In this document: positions 39,851-48,775 of the stretch, piece by piece
How positions within the stretch are numbered: position 1 is the stretch's first letter
How the letters are laid out: every line of letters begins with the position of its first letter
NCBI RefSeq assembly: GCF_900100185.1
Contig: NZ_FNEN01000015.1
Span: forward strand, 1 to 61,956
Source of the DNA: Natribacillus halophilus
Lineage (GTDB): Bacteria > Bacillota > Bacilli > Bacillales > Marinococcaceae
DNA: 61,956 nt
Direction: 5' to 3'
Notes under the pieces: generated by a model
Told to the model about the DNA's origin: nothing
Databases searched by the model: none
The model's input: the letters and a program-made list of their open reading frames with translations, nothing else
Position numbers and translations under genes: made by a program

Positions 39851-40165
39851 ATGGCATTATTAAAGAGAGATTCCGAAAATAAACGTCCTCCCGCAGAAGA
39901 AATTGCTGGAGCTATTTCAGAACGAGGACAAACGGTTATACCTAAGGAATTTCGAGAGTATTTAGAAGCTCATGACGGGGACCAATTAGAATGGTCTGTG
40001 AATGAAAAAGGCGAGGTCGTGGTCGCAGTAAAGAAAGAAGAAGATATCATGGACTTGTATGGTTCTTTGCCGGTGCACGAAAAGAATGAGCGTGATTTTG
40101 AAGAAATCTTGGAGAAATCGAAAAAAGAGCGATTAGAAAAGAGGAGAAATGAGGGGAACATATAA
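39851..40165 (+). CDS. AbrB/MazE-type antitoxin (VapB-like), orphan
   Basis: A 104-aa protein. A swapped-hairpin AbrB-like DNA-binding domain is at about 20-65 (GAISERGQTVIPKEFREYLEAHDGDQLEW), followed by a C-terminal charged helix LEKSKKERLEKRRNEG, the toxin-neutralising part. The start at 39851 has GCGAGGTGACTCCA. The toxin gene downstream is reduced to 15 codons, so this antitoxin no longer has a partner encoded here. It could still act as a DNA-binding repressor at its own promoter. Confidence 0.75.
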   Translation: MALLKRDSENKRPPAEEIAGAISERGQTVIPKEFREYLEAHDGDQLEWSVNEKGEVVVAVKKEEDIMDLYGSLPVHEKNERDFEEILEKSKKERLEKRRNEGNI

Positions 40166-40212
40166 TGCTATCGGAGATGTGGGTGGATACGAATGTCATT
40201 ATGATTACATAG
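40165..40212 (+). pseudogene. PIN-domain toxin (VapC-like), 15-codon stub
   Basis: The frame starts at ATG 40165, overlapping the antitoxin stop by one base (TAATG), typical of vapBC coupling. It reads MLSEMWVDTNVIMIT and stops at TAG 40210-40212. WVDTNVI is the N-terminal Asp motif of PIN ribonucleases. The rest of the ~130-aa toxin is missing, replaced by unrelated sequence, so the loss is a deletion rather than a point stop alone. Confidence 0.6.
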
Positions 40213-40324
40213 CGCAAATTGTTACATAAGATCGTGTGTCCCTGTCCTTCCACTGAGATTATAATGCGCCACAACTGTGTAAATCCGCCCTATACGGTAA
40301 AATGGAAATGGGAGGGATAATGAT

Positions 40325-40708
40325 ATGGAATTTCGGATCGAAAATGAAGAAGCATTCAGCACAGAGGCCCCGTTCGGATTATTGCAAATTTCCGGCGAGG
40401 ATGAACACGGCTTTCGTCCGTATCAACTGCTCGTCTCGGCGATTGCCGGGTGCAGCGGGAGTGTATTGCGAAAAATTATGCGGAAAAGACGTATTGATAT
40501 CGGAGATATTCGCATTAGTGCCGACGTTACCCGCAACGACGAAGAACCTCATGAAGTCGAAACCGTCCACCTTCATTACACCGTCCGGGCAGCGGGCGTT
40601 AAAGAGGAACAAATGGAGAAAATGGTGGAGCTTGCCAAGAAGAATTGCACCATCGTCCAATCGGTCGAGCCCGCCATTAAAGTCAGCGAATCTTTCACAT
40701 TGGAATAA
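40325..40708 (+). CDS. OsmC-family protein
   Basis: A 127-aa OsmC/Ohr-like protein with two conserved cysteines in AIAGCSGSVLRKIMRKR and KKNCTIVQSVEP. Members reduce organic hydroperoxides, but this short type (YhfA/YlmA-like, with GFRPYQLLVSAIAGC) is often uncharacterised. It has GGGAGG upstream. It is probably monocistronic with a terminator at 40,718. Confidence 0.8.
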   Translation: MEFRIENEEAFSTEAPFGLLQISGEDEHGFRPYQLLVSAIAGCSGSVLRKIMRKRRIDIGDIRISADVTRNDEEPHEVETVHLHYTVRAAGVKEEQMEKMVELAKKNCTIVQSVEPAIKVSESFTLE

Positions 40709-40717
40709 TGTAGTCAA

Positions 40718-40752
40718 AGGCAGTGCTTCCGTGCAGAGGCACTGTTTTTTCT
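40718..40752 (+). terminator. Terminator of the OsmC-family gene
   Basis: CAGTGC-CTTCCGTGCAGAG-GCACTG-type stem (AGGCAGTGC/GCACTGTTTTTT). Confidence 0.75.
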
Positions 40753-40819
40753 CGAGCCATGGATAAAAACGCCTCCTGCAGATAACAATAAGCGAAAATG
40801 ATCAAGGGAGGCTTTAGGA

Positions 40820-41617
40820 ATGAAAGGCTTTGCCATCATAGCTACAATCATGCTTTTGAGTATATCTTCAGTCCTCACAGGTGATATTCAGGCTGCTGAA
40901 ACTGAAGAGGACAGCGATTCGTTTACGAAACCGGACCATGTCTACAACATTACCAGAGAGAACACGTACAGCCACACGGACCGCGAGCTGCCTGAGCTCG
41001 AGCCTTCGGAATTGACGAAAGATTTGCAGGAAACAGCGGACGTAAACATCGATAACCCCGAGCTTGTTTCATTGTTGAATGAATCGACCATCAAGGATTC
41101 GAAAATCCCGTTTGGCGTTAATGCTTCCATTTATTTAGGCACCTGGGCGCTCAATTACGATTCCGGGCACACGGAAGTGAACTGGGAATACGAGAACATT
41201 AATGCCAACGAACAGGACAACCGCGGAGGGGACAGCGTCGTTTCGCTCCAGTATAAGCAAGGCCAAAACAAGGAAGTCGCCGGTGAATTGAACAGCGATG
41301 TACCACAAATCGACGGTGTTAAAAACTTGATGCGAATGAAGGCCACTGATAAAACGTCTTTGCCGCTTTCTTTTAACGCAACGATCGGACAGGGCACAGA
41401 AGTCGGCCCCAACTACCAGGTAGAAGGCAAAAAACTCGGCGTCTTGCACGGCTATGTGCCTGCCGTCCATGAAGAAGGCACGGTCACCTACGGAGAAGTG
41501 TATGTGAAAGTGAAAGGGACCAAACGCTCCCTCGAGGTCAAAAATATCGAGAAGCAGGCGGTTGATGGCTGGATTCCCGTGAAAGACCATGTGGCGTTAA
41601 AGTATAGCAACGGCTAA
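40820..41617 (+). CDS. yfkD: YfkD-family secreted protein
   Basis: A 265-aa protein. Signal peptide at 1-26 (MKGFAIIATIMLL..., then IQAAE), followed by the YfkD domain: IPFGVNASIYLGTWALNYDS, VNWEYENIN, YKQGQNKEVAGELNSDVPQID and GYVPAVHEEGTVTYGEVYVKVKGTK. The family is confined to Bacillaceae and has no known activity; it is thought to act at the cell surface or in spores. Start ATG 40820 follows AGGGAGGC. It is followed at 52 bp by pdaA on the same strand. Length equals B. subtilis YfkD (264 aa). Confidence 0.88.
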   Translation: MKGFAIIATIMLLSISSVLTGDIQAAETEEDSDSFTKPDHVYNITRENTYSHTDRELPELEPSELTKDLQETADVNIDNPELVSLLNESTIKDSKIPFGVNASIYLGTWALNYDSGHTEVNWEYENINANEQDNRGGDSVVSLQYKQGQNKEVAGELNSDVPQIDGVKNLMRMKATDKTSLPLSFNATIGQGTEVGPNYQVEGKKLGVLHGYVPAVHEEGTVTYGEVYVKVKGTKRSLEVKNIEKQAVDGWIPVKDHVALKYSNG

Positions 41618-41669
41618 AACTTTCGCGATTTAAAGGTTGCTTACGGAGTTGAAAGGAGGTGTCCGGATC

Positions 41670-42449
41670 GTGGGAAGAGGAGTGAAGCTCATGGCCATGG
41701 CGCTGCTTTGTTTTATTTTCGCGAGCAACCTTGCCCATAGCGAGGAAGTGTATGAATGGAATTTCAAACCGGCCAAAAATAACGAACCCCCGACGACTGA
41801 ACCCCACTACCTTGAGTTGCTTGATCGCCATGATGGATACTATATTGGTGATACGGACAAAAAAAACCTTTATCTAACGTTTGACAGCGGTTATGAAAAT
41901 GGCTGTACGGATATCATTCTGGATGTCCTAAAAGAAAAGAATGTGCCCGCGGCCTTTTTTGTGACCGGTTATTACTTCGAGAGGCAGGAAGCGTTAATCA
42001 AACGAATGGACGATGAGGGCCACATCGTCGGCAATCACTCCTGGAACCACCCCAGCCTCCCGGAATTAAAAGATGAGGACGTCGTGACCGAGTTGGCGAA
42101 GGTCAATGACGCTTTTGAGTCATTGACGGGGAAGGAGATGGATTACTTACGCCCTCCCCAGGGTACGTTTAACGATCGCTCGATGGACATCGCAAAAGAT
42201 GAAGGTTATCAACATATTTTTTGGTCGTTTGCCTATGTCGATTGGAACCCGAATACGCAAAAAGGCAAGTCGTATGCGTATGAGCGTATCCTGGATCGCG
42301 TTCACCCCGGAGCAGTCCTCTTGTTACATTCGGTATCCCGGGATAATGCCGAGGCGCTCGCAGATGTCATCGATGACCTGGAGGCGGATGGCTACCAATT
42401 TCAGTCGTTGGATCATCTAACCGGAAAAAGCTTTTTTCCCATTGATTAG
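41670..42449 (+). CDS. pdaA: Delta-lactam-biosynthetic de-N-acetylase PdaA
   Basis: A 259-aa polysaccharide deacetylase: signal peptide at about 1-25, NodB motif LTFDSGYENG (family TFDDG variant), then GNHSWNHPSL for metal binding, YLRPPQGTFND and HPGAVLLLHSVS. PdaA removes acetyl from MurNAc during formation of the spore cortex delta-lactam. I chose GTG 41670 with AAAGGAGGT 10 nt upstream; the longer frame from 41637 passes through that site. Linked to yfkD, as in related genomes. Confidence 0.9.
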   Translation: MGRGVKLMAMALLCFIFASNLAHSEEVYEWNFKPAKNNEPPTTEPHYLELLDRHDGYYIGDTDKKNLYLTFDSGYENGCTDIILDVLKEKNVPAAFFVTGYYFERQEALIKRMDDEGHIVGNHSWNHPSLPELKDEDVVTELAKVNDAFESLTGKEMDYLRPPQGTFNDRSMDIAKDEGYQHIFWSFAYVDWNPNTQKGKSYAYERILDRVHPGAVLLLHSVSRDNAEALADVIDDLEADGYQFQSLDHLTGKSFFPID

Positions 42450-42477
42450 TGAACGATAAAAGAACAGAGGTGAAAAC

Positions 42478-42993
42478 GTGTTCCGCAGCGGGCGTTTACA
42501 ATTTCGGGAAATGGTTCAGGCTGATCGGGAATCATTACACGAGATGTTTTCCGATCCGGCCGTGATGCGTTTTGCCGAGGGCACAAAAACATTTGCAGAA
42601 ACCGGGGAATGGCTGAACCGAACGATACAGGACTATCGAAGTTTCGGCATAGGCTTTTGGATGGCCGAAAAACGAGACAGCGGTGAATGTGTGGGTCAAT
42701 GCGGGATCCGTCCGCGAAAAATTCAAGGCCAAGTGCGTGTGGAGTTCGGTTATCTCATCGCCCGCTCCTATTGGGGAAAAGGGTACGGCAAAGAAGCCGC
42801 CCAGGCCTGCCGAACATTCGTCTTTGACCATTTGGGCGTTCCTGCGCTGACGTCATTAATCCATCCCGCTAATGCACCGTCCATACGAATTGCCCGTCAT
42901 CTCGGCATGGAAAAGCAAGGCACGGTTTTTAAACGAAAGCAGTGGCTCGATATGTATACACTTGAAAATCCTTTCCATTCCTCTACAAAATAG
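42478..42993 (+). CDS. GNAT N-acetyltransferase (RimJ/RimL type)
   Basis: A 171-aa acetyltransferase: LQFREMVQADRESLHEMFSDPAVMRF, GFWMAEKRDSGECVGQCGI, the CoA-binding SYWGKGYGKEA, and the closing NAPSIRIARHLGMEKQGTVFKR. It probably acetylates an N-terminus or small amine; substrate unknown. The start is GTG 42478 after AGAGGTGAAAAC. It lies 28 bp after pdaA on the same strand and may be read through. Confidence 0.85.
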   Translation: MFRSGRLQFREMVQADRESLHEMFSDPAVMRFAEGTKTFAETGEWLNRTIQDYRSFGIGFWMAEKRDSGECVGQCGIRPRKIQGQVRVEFGYLIARSYWGKGYGKEAAQACRTFVFDHLGVPALTSLIHPANAPSIRIARHLGMEKQGTVFKRKQWLDMYTLENPFHSSTK

Positions 42994-43091
42994 ACATAAG
43001 TTGGTCATGAAACGTTCATATTTTATGCTTTAGTGAAGCTTTAGCAGCGTGTACACTGGAGAAAAGATGAGGTATAACAGGGGGAAATAAA

Positions 43092-43742
43092 GTGGCGATC
43101 GTTTTACTCACTGCCTTTGTGATTGCCGGCATACTCTCCGTATTCACCGCTTTTCTCATGTTGGTCACCTGGCCGGAACGCAAACAAAATCGCTATAAAC
43201 ACGCAAAATATTTTTCCGCCAGTTTTGCAGCGGCCATCATTACGCTGGGAACTTTTTTAATGTTGTCGGATACATCCAGCACCATTACCGCCAACGATTC
43301 TTATGAGGTGCCGGAATCAGTGCAAACGGTCGAAGAGAGAGCACAATGGCATATTACGTCCGAACTGGGTCAGGTAACAACGACCAATCATGACGTCGTC
43401 CAGGACATTACCTATGATGATGAGACAGAAGTGCTGGAGGCGCAATTGATTACTGAGGATAACGTGACGACCGATCTCATTCGAACGTCTACGTTAAACC
43501 GATCCGCTCATGTTTTGCAAAGGATGGCGGAAATTAATGAACTGAACTATATTCATTTAGTCTGGGATATTTATGTTGAACCTGAATCAGGCCCCGGGGA
43601 ATTCGATACGATTATGGACATGACAGCGGAGCAGGACACATTGGAAGATGTGGAATGGAATGAGGTAGAGGTTGAAAATATAGAGGATATCACGGAGGAG
43701 TACTGGGAGAAACCTGAACTTTATACGACAGAAAGTGAATAA
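43092..43742 (+). CDS. Hypothetical membrane protein with acidic external domain, 216 aa
   Basis: Two N-terminal membrane segments (about 3-25 and 40-58) are followed by an acidic soluble domain (60-216) containing Glu-rich EQDTLEDVEWNEVEVENIEDITEEYWEKP. The start is GTG 43092 (AACAGGGGGAAATAAA upstream). I do not recognise the family; the layout resembles small membrane sensors or anchors, but no signalling motif is visible. A two-way terminator at 43,754 separates it from ectC. Confidence 0.65.
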   Translation: MAIVLLTAFVIAGILSVFTAFLMLVTWPERKQNRYKHAKYFSASFAAAIITLGTFLMLSDTSSTITANDSYEVPESVQTVEERAQWHITSELGQVTTTNHDVVQDITYDDETEVLEAQLITEDNVTTDLIRTSTLNRSAHVLQRMAEINELNYIHLVWDIYVEPESGPGEFDTIMDMTAEQDTLEDVEWNEVEVENIEDITEEYWEKPELYTTESE

Positions 43743-43753
43743 CGACATTTAAC

Positions 43754-43792
43754 AAGCCCCTTGGTCATGACATGATCAAGGGGCTCTTGCGT
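43754..43792. terminator. Bidirectional terminator at the end of the ect operon
   Basis: CAAGCCCCTTGGTCATG and CATGATCAAGGGGCTCTTG pair with one bulge; it closes both the membrane protein gene and ectC. Confidence 0.8.
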
Positions 43793-43794
43793 TT

Positions 43795-44181
43795 TTAATC
43801 TAAATCAGCAGGATAAACACCGTTCTCGTCATGCACTTCACGCCCACTTAAGGGCGGGTTGAATACGCATACCAACCGTGCATCCTTAATGCCTCGTAAC
43901 AGGTGCTCGTCATGTTCATCAAGGGCATAAAGGGTGCCTGGTGTAATCCGATATGTTTTATTGTCCTTGAGCGTCGTGACTTCGACTTCTCCTTCAATAC
44001 AGTAGACCGATTCCAGATGGTTCTGATACCAAATGTGGGTTTCGGTACCGGCGCGAATGACCGTATCATTCACCGAGTATCCCATGCCATCATCCTTCAT
44101 GATCAGGCGGCGACTCGTCCAGTTTCCGGCGTCTACTTCCTGGTCGGATCCTTTAATATCTTCGAGATTAACGATTTTCAT
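43795..44181 (-). CDS. ectC: L-ectoine synthase
   Basis: A 128-aa cupin: [24 protein letters not shown] holds the metal-binding residues (E, Y, H spread around the barrel), then [32 protein letters not shown]. It closes N-gamma-acetyl-diaminobutyrate to ectoine. It is the last gene of ectABC and follows ectB by 41 bp. An ectD hydroxylase gene is not in the window. Confidence 0.96.
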   Translation of the reverse strand: MKIVNLEDIKGSDQEVDAGNWTSRRLIMKDDGMGYSVNDTVIRAGTETHIWYQNHLESVYCIEGEVEVTTLKDNKTYRITPGTLYALDEHDEHLLRGIKDARLVCVFNPPLSGREVHDENGVYPADLD

Positions 44182-44222
44182 GATTGTTTTCCTCCGTGTC
44201 CAGTTAATGTCATGGTGTTGAT

Positions 44223-45491
44223 TTATTGCACTGCATCACGAATACCCAGTTCGAGACGCCGCAAGCCTTCATCCAGCCCCTCGTCATCAATAATGAGCGG
44301 TGGAAAAAGCTTAAAGACTTCATCATTAGGTCCTGCGGTTTCCATGATTAAACCATTCTGAAAAGATTTCTCACACACTTTCTCTGCCAGGTCCGGAACG
44401 TCGGAACGAATGCCTTGAATAAAGCCGCGCCCGCGTAAACTTCCTTCCAGGGCAGGGTATTTCTCGATCATCTTTTGCAGAAAGTCGGTGATTTTATCCG
44501 ATTTTCGCGCGATTTCCTTTTCAAAGGAAGGGTCTTCCCAGTATTCCAGCGCAGCCTTGCCCGTTACGAAGGCCGGATTATTGCCGCGGAATGTTCCGTT
44601 GTGTTCTCCCGGGGACCAGATGTCCAGTTCGGGACGGACGAGGGTAAGAGCCAATGGCAATCCGTATCCTCCGATCGATTTCGATAAACAGACAATATCC
44701 GGTGTAATACCGGCCGGTTCAAAACTAAAGAATGTGCCTGCGCGTCCAACCCCGGCCTGGATATCGTCGACGATAAGCAGGGCGCCGATGTCGCGGGCCA
44801 ATTGCTCGATCTCCTTGATCCATTCAAAGCTTGCCGCGTTTAGGCCGCCTTCACCCTGGACGGTTTCCAGGATGATGGCCGCAGGTTTGTCTATGCCGCT
44901 TCCATCCTTGTCCAGGAAGCTGCGGAGATACTTCATCTGTGTGTCAACGGATTCGTCGATGAACTTGTCAAAAGGCATTTTGACTGAATGTTCGAGGGGA
45001 ACCCTGGCACTTTCACGTTTGGACTCGTTGGACGTTACAGCAAGTGCGCCGAGGGTCATGCCGTGAAAACCGTTTGTGAAACTGACGACGTTCGTTCGTC
45101 CCGTCACTTTACGGGCGAGTTTCAGGGCGCTTTCCACGGTATTCGTTCCGGTTGGACCGGGGAACATAACCTTATAAAACATATTACGGGGTTTCAATAT
45201 TTTTTCATGAAAGGCTTCCAGGAATTCTTTTCTCGCTTTAGAAGCCATATCCAATGAATGGGTAATGCCATCCTCCTGAATATACTCGATTAACTTTTCC
45301 TTCATACGATCATCATTGTGGCCGTAATTCAGCGCACCTGCGCCAGAAAAAAAGTCAATATATTCATGGCCCGATTCATCCCATAACTGATAGCCTTTAG
45401 CTTTATGGAAGACGGTGGGGAAGCTACGGCTGTAGCTTCGCACCTCTGATTCCAATTCTTCAAATACGCTCATTACATTGGTTGATGCCAT
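44223..45491 (-). CDS. ectB: Diaminobutyrate-2-oxoglutarate transaminase
   Basis: A 422-aa class-III PLP aminotransferase: [70 protein letters not shown], and the PLP Lys in [15 protein letters not shown]. It forms L-2,4-diaminobutyrate from aspartate semialdehyde with glutamate as donor. It is the middle gene of ectABC. The start at 45491 has AGGGGAGAATACC upstream. Confidence 0.96.
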   Translation of the reverse strand: MASTNVMSVFEELESEVRSYSRSFPTVFHKAKGYQLWDESGHEYIDFFSGAGALNYGHNDDRMKEKLIEYIQEDGITHSLDMASKARKEFLEAFHEKILKPRNMFYKVMFPGPTGTNTVESALKLARKVTGRTNVVSFTNGFHGMTLGALAVTSNESKRESARVPLEHSVKMPFDKFIDESVDTQMKYLRSFLDKDGSGIDKPAAIILETVQGEGGLNAASFEWIKEIEQLARDIGALLIVDDIQAGVGRAGTFFSFEPAGITPDIVCLSKSIGGYGLPLALTLVRPELDIWSPGEHNGTFRGNNPAFVTGKAALEYWEDPSFEKEIARKSDKITDFLQKMIEKYPALEGSLRGRGFIQGIRSDVPDLAEKVCEKSFQNGLIMETAGPNDEVFKLFPPLIIDDEGLDEGLRRLELGIRDAVQ

Positions 45492-45516
45492 GGTATTCTC
45501 CCCTTAGTGCTTGAAG

Positions 45517-46029
45517 TTAGCGATGATCCATTGGGCCGATTCTGAAAGAGAGCTCCGGTTCATGGTGATCTTCCGGGAACAATTCTTCGGAGAAACATTC
45601 CGACACGTGACAGGCGGTTCCATTGGTACGGGCAAGTCGCCGGAACAGCTTTTGCGAAGCGTCGTTCGACGGAGTGACCGTTGCTTCAAGAAATTTAATT
45701 TCCTGGCAAGCATTGCGTTCAAGCAATTCATCCAGCATCCGCGAGGCTAAACCTTTGCCGCGCTGCGAGCTATCGACACCGACTTGCCATACAAATACGG
45801 TATCATCTTGTTCAGGTAGGATGAACGCGGTTATGAACCCTACGAGTTCTCCTTCTTCTTTGGCCACCACACAAGTTTCGGAGAAGTATTCGCTCATCAT
45901 CAAATACTTGTAGGAGGAGTTGAGATCCAGGCCAAGTTTTTTGGCAAGCTCCCACATTTTACTCCCATCTTGTACGGCTGGTTTGTCAAATTCAAGCTTC
46001 TCTTTATGCAACACTGGTGTTGCACTCAT
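45517..46029 (-). CDS. ectA: L-2,4-diaminobutyric acid acetyltransferase
   Basis: A 170-aa GNAT enzyme: DGSKMWELAKKLGLDLNSSYKYLMMSEYFSETCVVAK, VWQVGVDSSQRGKGLASRML as CoA-binding motif, and TVTPSNDASQKLFRRLAR. It acetylates diaminobutyrate in ectoine synthesis. It is first in ectABC; ectB follows at 25 bp. The start has AAAGGTGTGATAGG. A ~110-nt leader with an inverted repeat precedes it. Confidence 0.95.
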   Translation of the reverse strand: MSATPVLHKEKLEFDKPAVQDGSKMWELAKKLGLDLNSSYKYLMMSEYFSETCVVAKEEGELVGFITAFILPEQDDTVFVWQVGVDSSQRGKGLASRMLDELLERNACQEIKFLEATVTPSNDASQKLFRRLARTNGTACHVSECFSEELFPEDHHEPELSFRIGPMDHR

Positions 46030-46051
46030 CCTATCACACCTTTGAAGTATT

Positions 46052-46122
46052 TACGTACCTTTGACTTTTCCCTGTGTAAGCAAAATTCAAACTGCTTTTT
46101 TAAAAGAAAGGGCAGGTACGTA
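46052..46122 (-). promoter_or_regulatory. Inverted repeat in the ect 5' leader
   Basis: On the minus strand TACGTACCT (46122-46114) and AGGTACGTA (46060-46052) are perfect 9-bp complements, 53 nt apart. The 3' arm lies only 4-5 nt upstream of the ectA ribosome site. It is either a leader stem or a paired protein-binding site. Confidence 0.5.
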
Positions 46123-46149
46123 TTCATGGCTATTGCAACCATGTGTATT

Positions 46150-46177
46150 ATAATAGCATGCTCCCGAGAAAATTCAA
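46150..46177 (-). promoter_or_regulatory. SigA promoter of ectABC
   Basis: Minus strand TTGAAT (46177-46172), a 16-bp spacer, and an extended -10 TGCTATTAT (TATTAT at 46155-46150). The transcript would have a leader of about 113 nt. Confidence 0.6.
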
Positions 46178-46379
46178 ATCGCTTTAAAAGTGATTAAAGT
46201 TGATGTGAGCAGCTAAGGCCGAGTTGGCTTTATTTGCATAAGGAGATAGCGAAGATTCCTAACCTATTTGGCAGCGTAGCATCTTATATGTAAAAATAAC
46301 GGAATCATTCAGCATATTTCGTCACAGCGGGAAGAAGAACTGATAAAATGAGCGATGTACACGTGAAAGGAGAAGAAGC

Positions 46380-47264
46380 TTGCAAATCTTTTTCGATGTT
46401 GTTCTTCCAGTCGTCCTTGTCTTTTCTCTCGGATTCATCATTCAAAAATGGAAACCGGTGGATATCAAGGCGGTATCGACCGTGGCCATTTACGTCATGA
46501 CGCCCTGTTTAGTCTTTGATACGATTTATCATGCAACACTCAATATGCAATACGTGTATATGCTCGTCTTCGCTCTTTTGCTTTTATTTATTCTTATTAT
46601 GCTCAATAAGGTGATTTCTTTTTTCTTGAAGTTATCCCCGGAGACGGAGACGGGGATGATTCTGTCGACGTCATTTATGAACGCGGGTAACTACGGGGCG
46701 CCGATCGTGCTGTTCGCCTTTGGGGAAGAAGGATTTGCCTATGCGGTGTCGCTTATGGTGATTCAGTCCGTGTTCATGAATAGTTTCGGGGTGTATTACG
46801 CCTCCAAGGGAAGTAGGCAGGCGTTGAAAGTGGTCGTGACGATGCCGGCTACCTGGGCGCTGTTCGCTGCATTACTCGCCCAGCTTCTTCCTTATGCGCT
46901 GCCGCAGGCGATTACGGGCGTCACCGAGATTGTGGGTACGGCTACGATCCCCACGGTGATGATTATCCTCGGCATGCAGTTGGCGCAAATTCCGCTGCGA
47001 GGGTTTGAATGGGGAAAAATAAACTATAGTGTGACGCTCCGCTTGTTGATATCTCCCTTGATTGCCGTCGGCCTTACGAGCATTCTGCCGGTGGAACCGT
47101 TACTGGCGAATGTGCTCATTTTAACGGCGGCGATGCCGACAGCCGCGAATATCGTTATTTTTGCCGTCCAGTTTAATGCGCAACCGCGCCTGGTATCGAG
47201 TGCCACACTGGTGTCGACGCTCATCAGCATTCCAACGGTAACGATTCTGCTAATGATATTATAG
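46380..47264 (+). CDS. AEC-family transporter (auxin efflux carrier-like)
   Basis: A 294-aa protein with about 10 membrane segments in the AEC/BART-like inverted repeat: VLPVVLVFSLGFIIQKWKPVD at the N-terminus, FMNAGNYGAPIVLFAFGEEG, and MPTAANIVIFAVQFNAQPRLVSS. Bacterial members move dicarboxylates such as malate or malonate; the substrate is not assigned. The start is TTG 46380 after AAAGGAGAAGAAGC. The region between it and the ect promoter (46,180-46,379) shows nothing else recognisable. Confidence 0.85.
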   Translation: MQIFFDVVLPVVLVFSLGFIIQKWKPVDIKAVSTVAIYVMTPCLVFDTIYHATLNMQYVYMLVFALLLLFILIMLNKVISFFLKLSPETETGMILSTSFMNAGNYGAPIVLFAFGEEGFAYAVSLMVIQSVFMNSFGVYYASKGSRQALKVVVTMPATWALFAALLAQLLPYALPQAITGVTEIVGTATIPTVMIILGMQLAQIPLRGFEWGKINYSVTLRLLISPLIAVGLTSILPVEPLLANVLILTAAMPTAANIVIFAVQFNAQPRLVSSATLVSTLISIPTVTILLMIL

Positions 47265-47354
47265 TTCATCATTTCGTCAAAAAAGAGGTTTATAACCTAG
47301 GCAAATGGGAATGGGACCTATAGATTGGACTGTAGCAAGGAAGGATGATGTGAC

Positions 47355-48740
47355 ATGAGTCGCGATGACACGCGTCGATTCATTCAGGACGTTGTCAATC
47401 AATTGAAAAAGGAGTCGTTTAGCGCTGAATTCCAGAAGAATGAAAACGGGGGTGTTTTTGATTCGGCGGCGGAGATTTTAAAAACGACGGATAAAATTAT
47501 CAAAAGCTACATTCGGGTAGCCAGGGATGACGGCAGCATCTCTCGCATCCCGGCCTATCGTGTGCAGCACAATAATATCAGCGGCTTCTATAAAGGGGGC
47601 ATCCGTTTTAGCGACGCGGTTAACGAGGAAGAAGTGGAAAACCTCGCGATTCTGATGACGATCAAAAACGCCCTTCATGAACTGCCCTTCGGAGGCGCCA
47701 AGGGCGGTGTTTACGTCGATCCGAAGAAATTTTCCCAAAAAGAGCTGAATATGGTCAGCAAAAAATATGTGCAGCGCCTAAAACCCGATTTAGGGCCGAC
47801 CAATGACATTCCCGCCCCCGATCTGGGGACGAACGAAACGATCATCGACTGGATGGTCGGCGAATATAAAACGATCACTCCCGGCGAATCTTATATTAAC
47901 TCATTTACGGGGAAAAGTGACGTCAACGGCGGGGTCACCGGTCGCAGAGAAGCCACGGGAATCGGGACTTTTTTAACTTATTATCATCTTATCAGTCGCT
48001 GGTTTCAGGAGGCCGAGGCCGAAAAAGTAACGCGGAAGAAAAGCTGGCAGAACATCGAAGCTTTAAGAACGGGGGAGCAACCGATTAAAGTCGCTGTCCA
48101 GGGGTTTGGAAATGTCGGGAGCATAGCGGCTGAAGAAGCGATTCATTGTGATTATGAGCATATGGTCGTGGCCGTCTCCGATAAGTATGTGTCCCTTGGC
48201 AATGAGGAAGGCCTGGATATAGAGAAGCTCATTACCTATCATGACGTGCACGGGCAGTTACCGGAAAGCCAGGAGGGATTGGCTGAAGCCGGCGTTGAAG
48301 CCGTGATTGCAGAGGATCCGGCGGCTGTCTTAACGAGTGAATGTGACGTACTCATTCTGGCCGCGGTGGAAGATCAAATCACCGAGGACAATATGAAGGA
48401 CATTTCCGCTAAAATCCTGGTGGAAGGGGCGAACGCACCGATAACGATGGGCGCCGATAAATATTTTGAAGAAAACGGCGTTATGGTTATCCCCGATATA
48501 TTGGCCAATGCCGGCGGCGTGCATGTGTCTTATCTGGAGTGGATACAAACGAATATGCCCAAGCCCTTCACAAAAGAGGAAGTTATTTCGGAAATGAGCG
48601 AGAAAATGAAACACATAAGTTCGCGGGTCTATGACCACTATTTTTATGCCGAAACGCACGACACGGCGCGCGTTTTATGCTATAAACTTGCACTTAAGCG
48701 ACTGATCACGCTTTTATATAAGCACGGGAAATTGTATTAA
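47355..48740 (+). CDS. NAD-type glutamate dehydrogenase (Glu/Leu/Phe/Val family)
   Basis: A 461-aa protein: GFYKGGIRFSDAVNEEEVENLAILMTIKNALHELPFGGAKGGV with the catalytic Lys in GGAKGG, DIPAPDLGTNETIIDWM, the Rossmann VQGFGNVGS, and ADILANAGGVHVSYLEW. It interconverts glutamate with 2-oxoglutarate and ammonium, so it sets the glutamate pool used by ectB. It is longer than GudB/RocG (about 425 aa), mainly through an insert ahead of the Rossmann domain (AEAEKVTRKKSWQNIEALRTG region). Start ATG 47355 follows AGGAAGGATGATGTGAC. Confidence 0.92.
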   Translation: MSRDDTRRFIQDVVNQLKKESFSAEFQKNENGGVFDSAAEILKTTDKIIKSYIRVARDDGSISRIPAYRVQHNNISGFYKGGIRFSDAVNEEEVENLAILMTIKNALHELPFGGAKGGVYVDPKKFSQKELNMVSKKYVQRLKPDLGPTNDIPAPDLGTNETIIDWMVGEYKTITPGESYINSFTGKSDVNGGVTGRREATGIGTFLTYYHLISRWFQEAEAEKVTRKKSWQNIEALRTGEQPIKVAVQGFGNVGSIAAEEAIHCDYEHMVVAVSDKYVSLGNEEGLDIEKLITYHDVHGQLPESQEGLAEAGVEAVIAEDPAAVLTSECDVLILAAVEDQITEDNMKDISAKILVEGANAPITMGADKYFEENGVMVIPDILANAGGVHVSYLEWIQTNMPKPFTKEEVISEMSEKMKHISSRVYDHYFYAETHDTARVLCYKLALKRLITLLYKHGKLY

Positions 48741-48747
48741 TAGATTT

Positions 48748-48773
48748 GCGGGCGGGCGGTGTAGTGCCGCCCG
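48748..48773 (+). terminator. GC hairpin after glutamate dehydrogenase
   Basis: GCGGGCGG and CCGCCCGC pair around a ten-base loop. There is no T-run, so intrinsic termination is uncertain. Confidence 0.5.
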
Positions 48774-48775
48774 CA

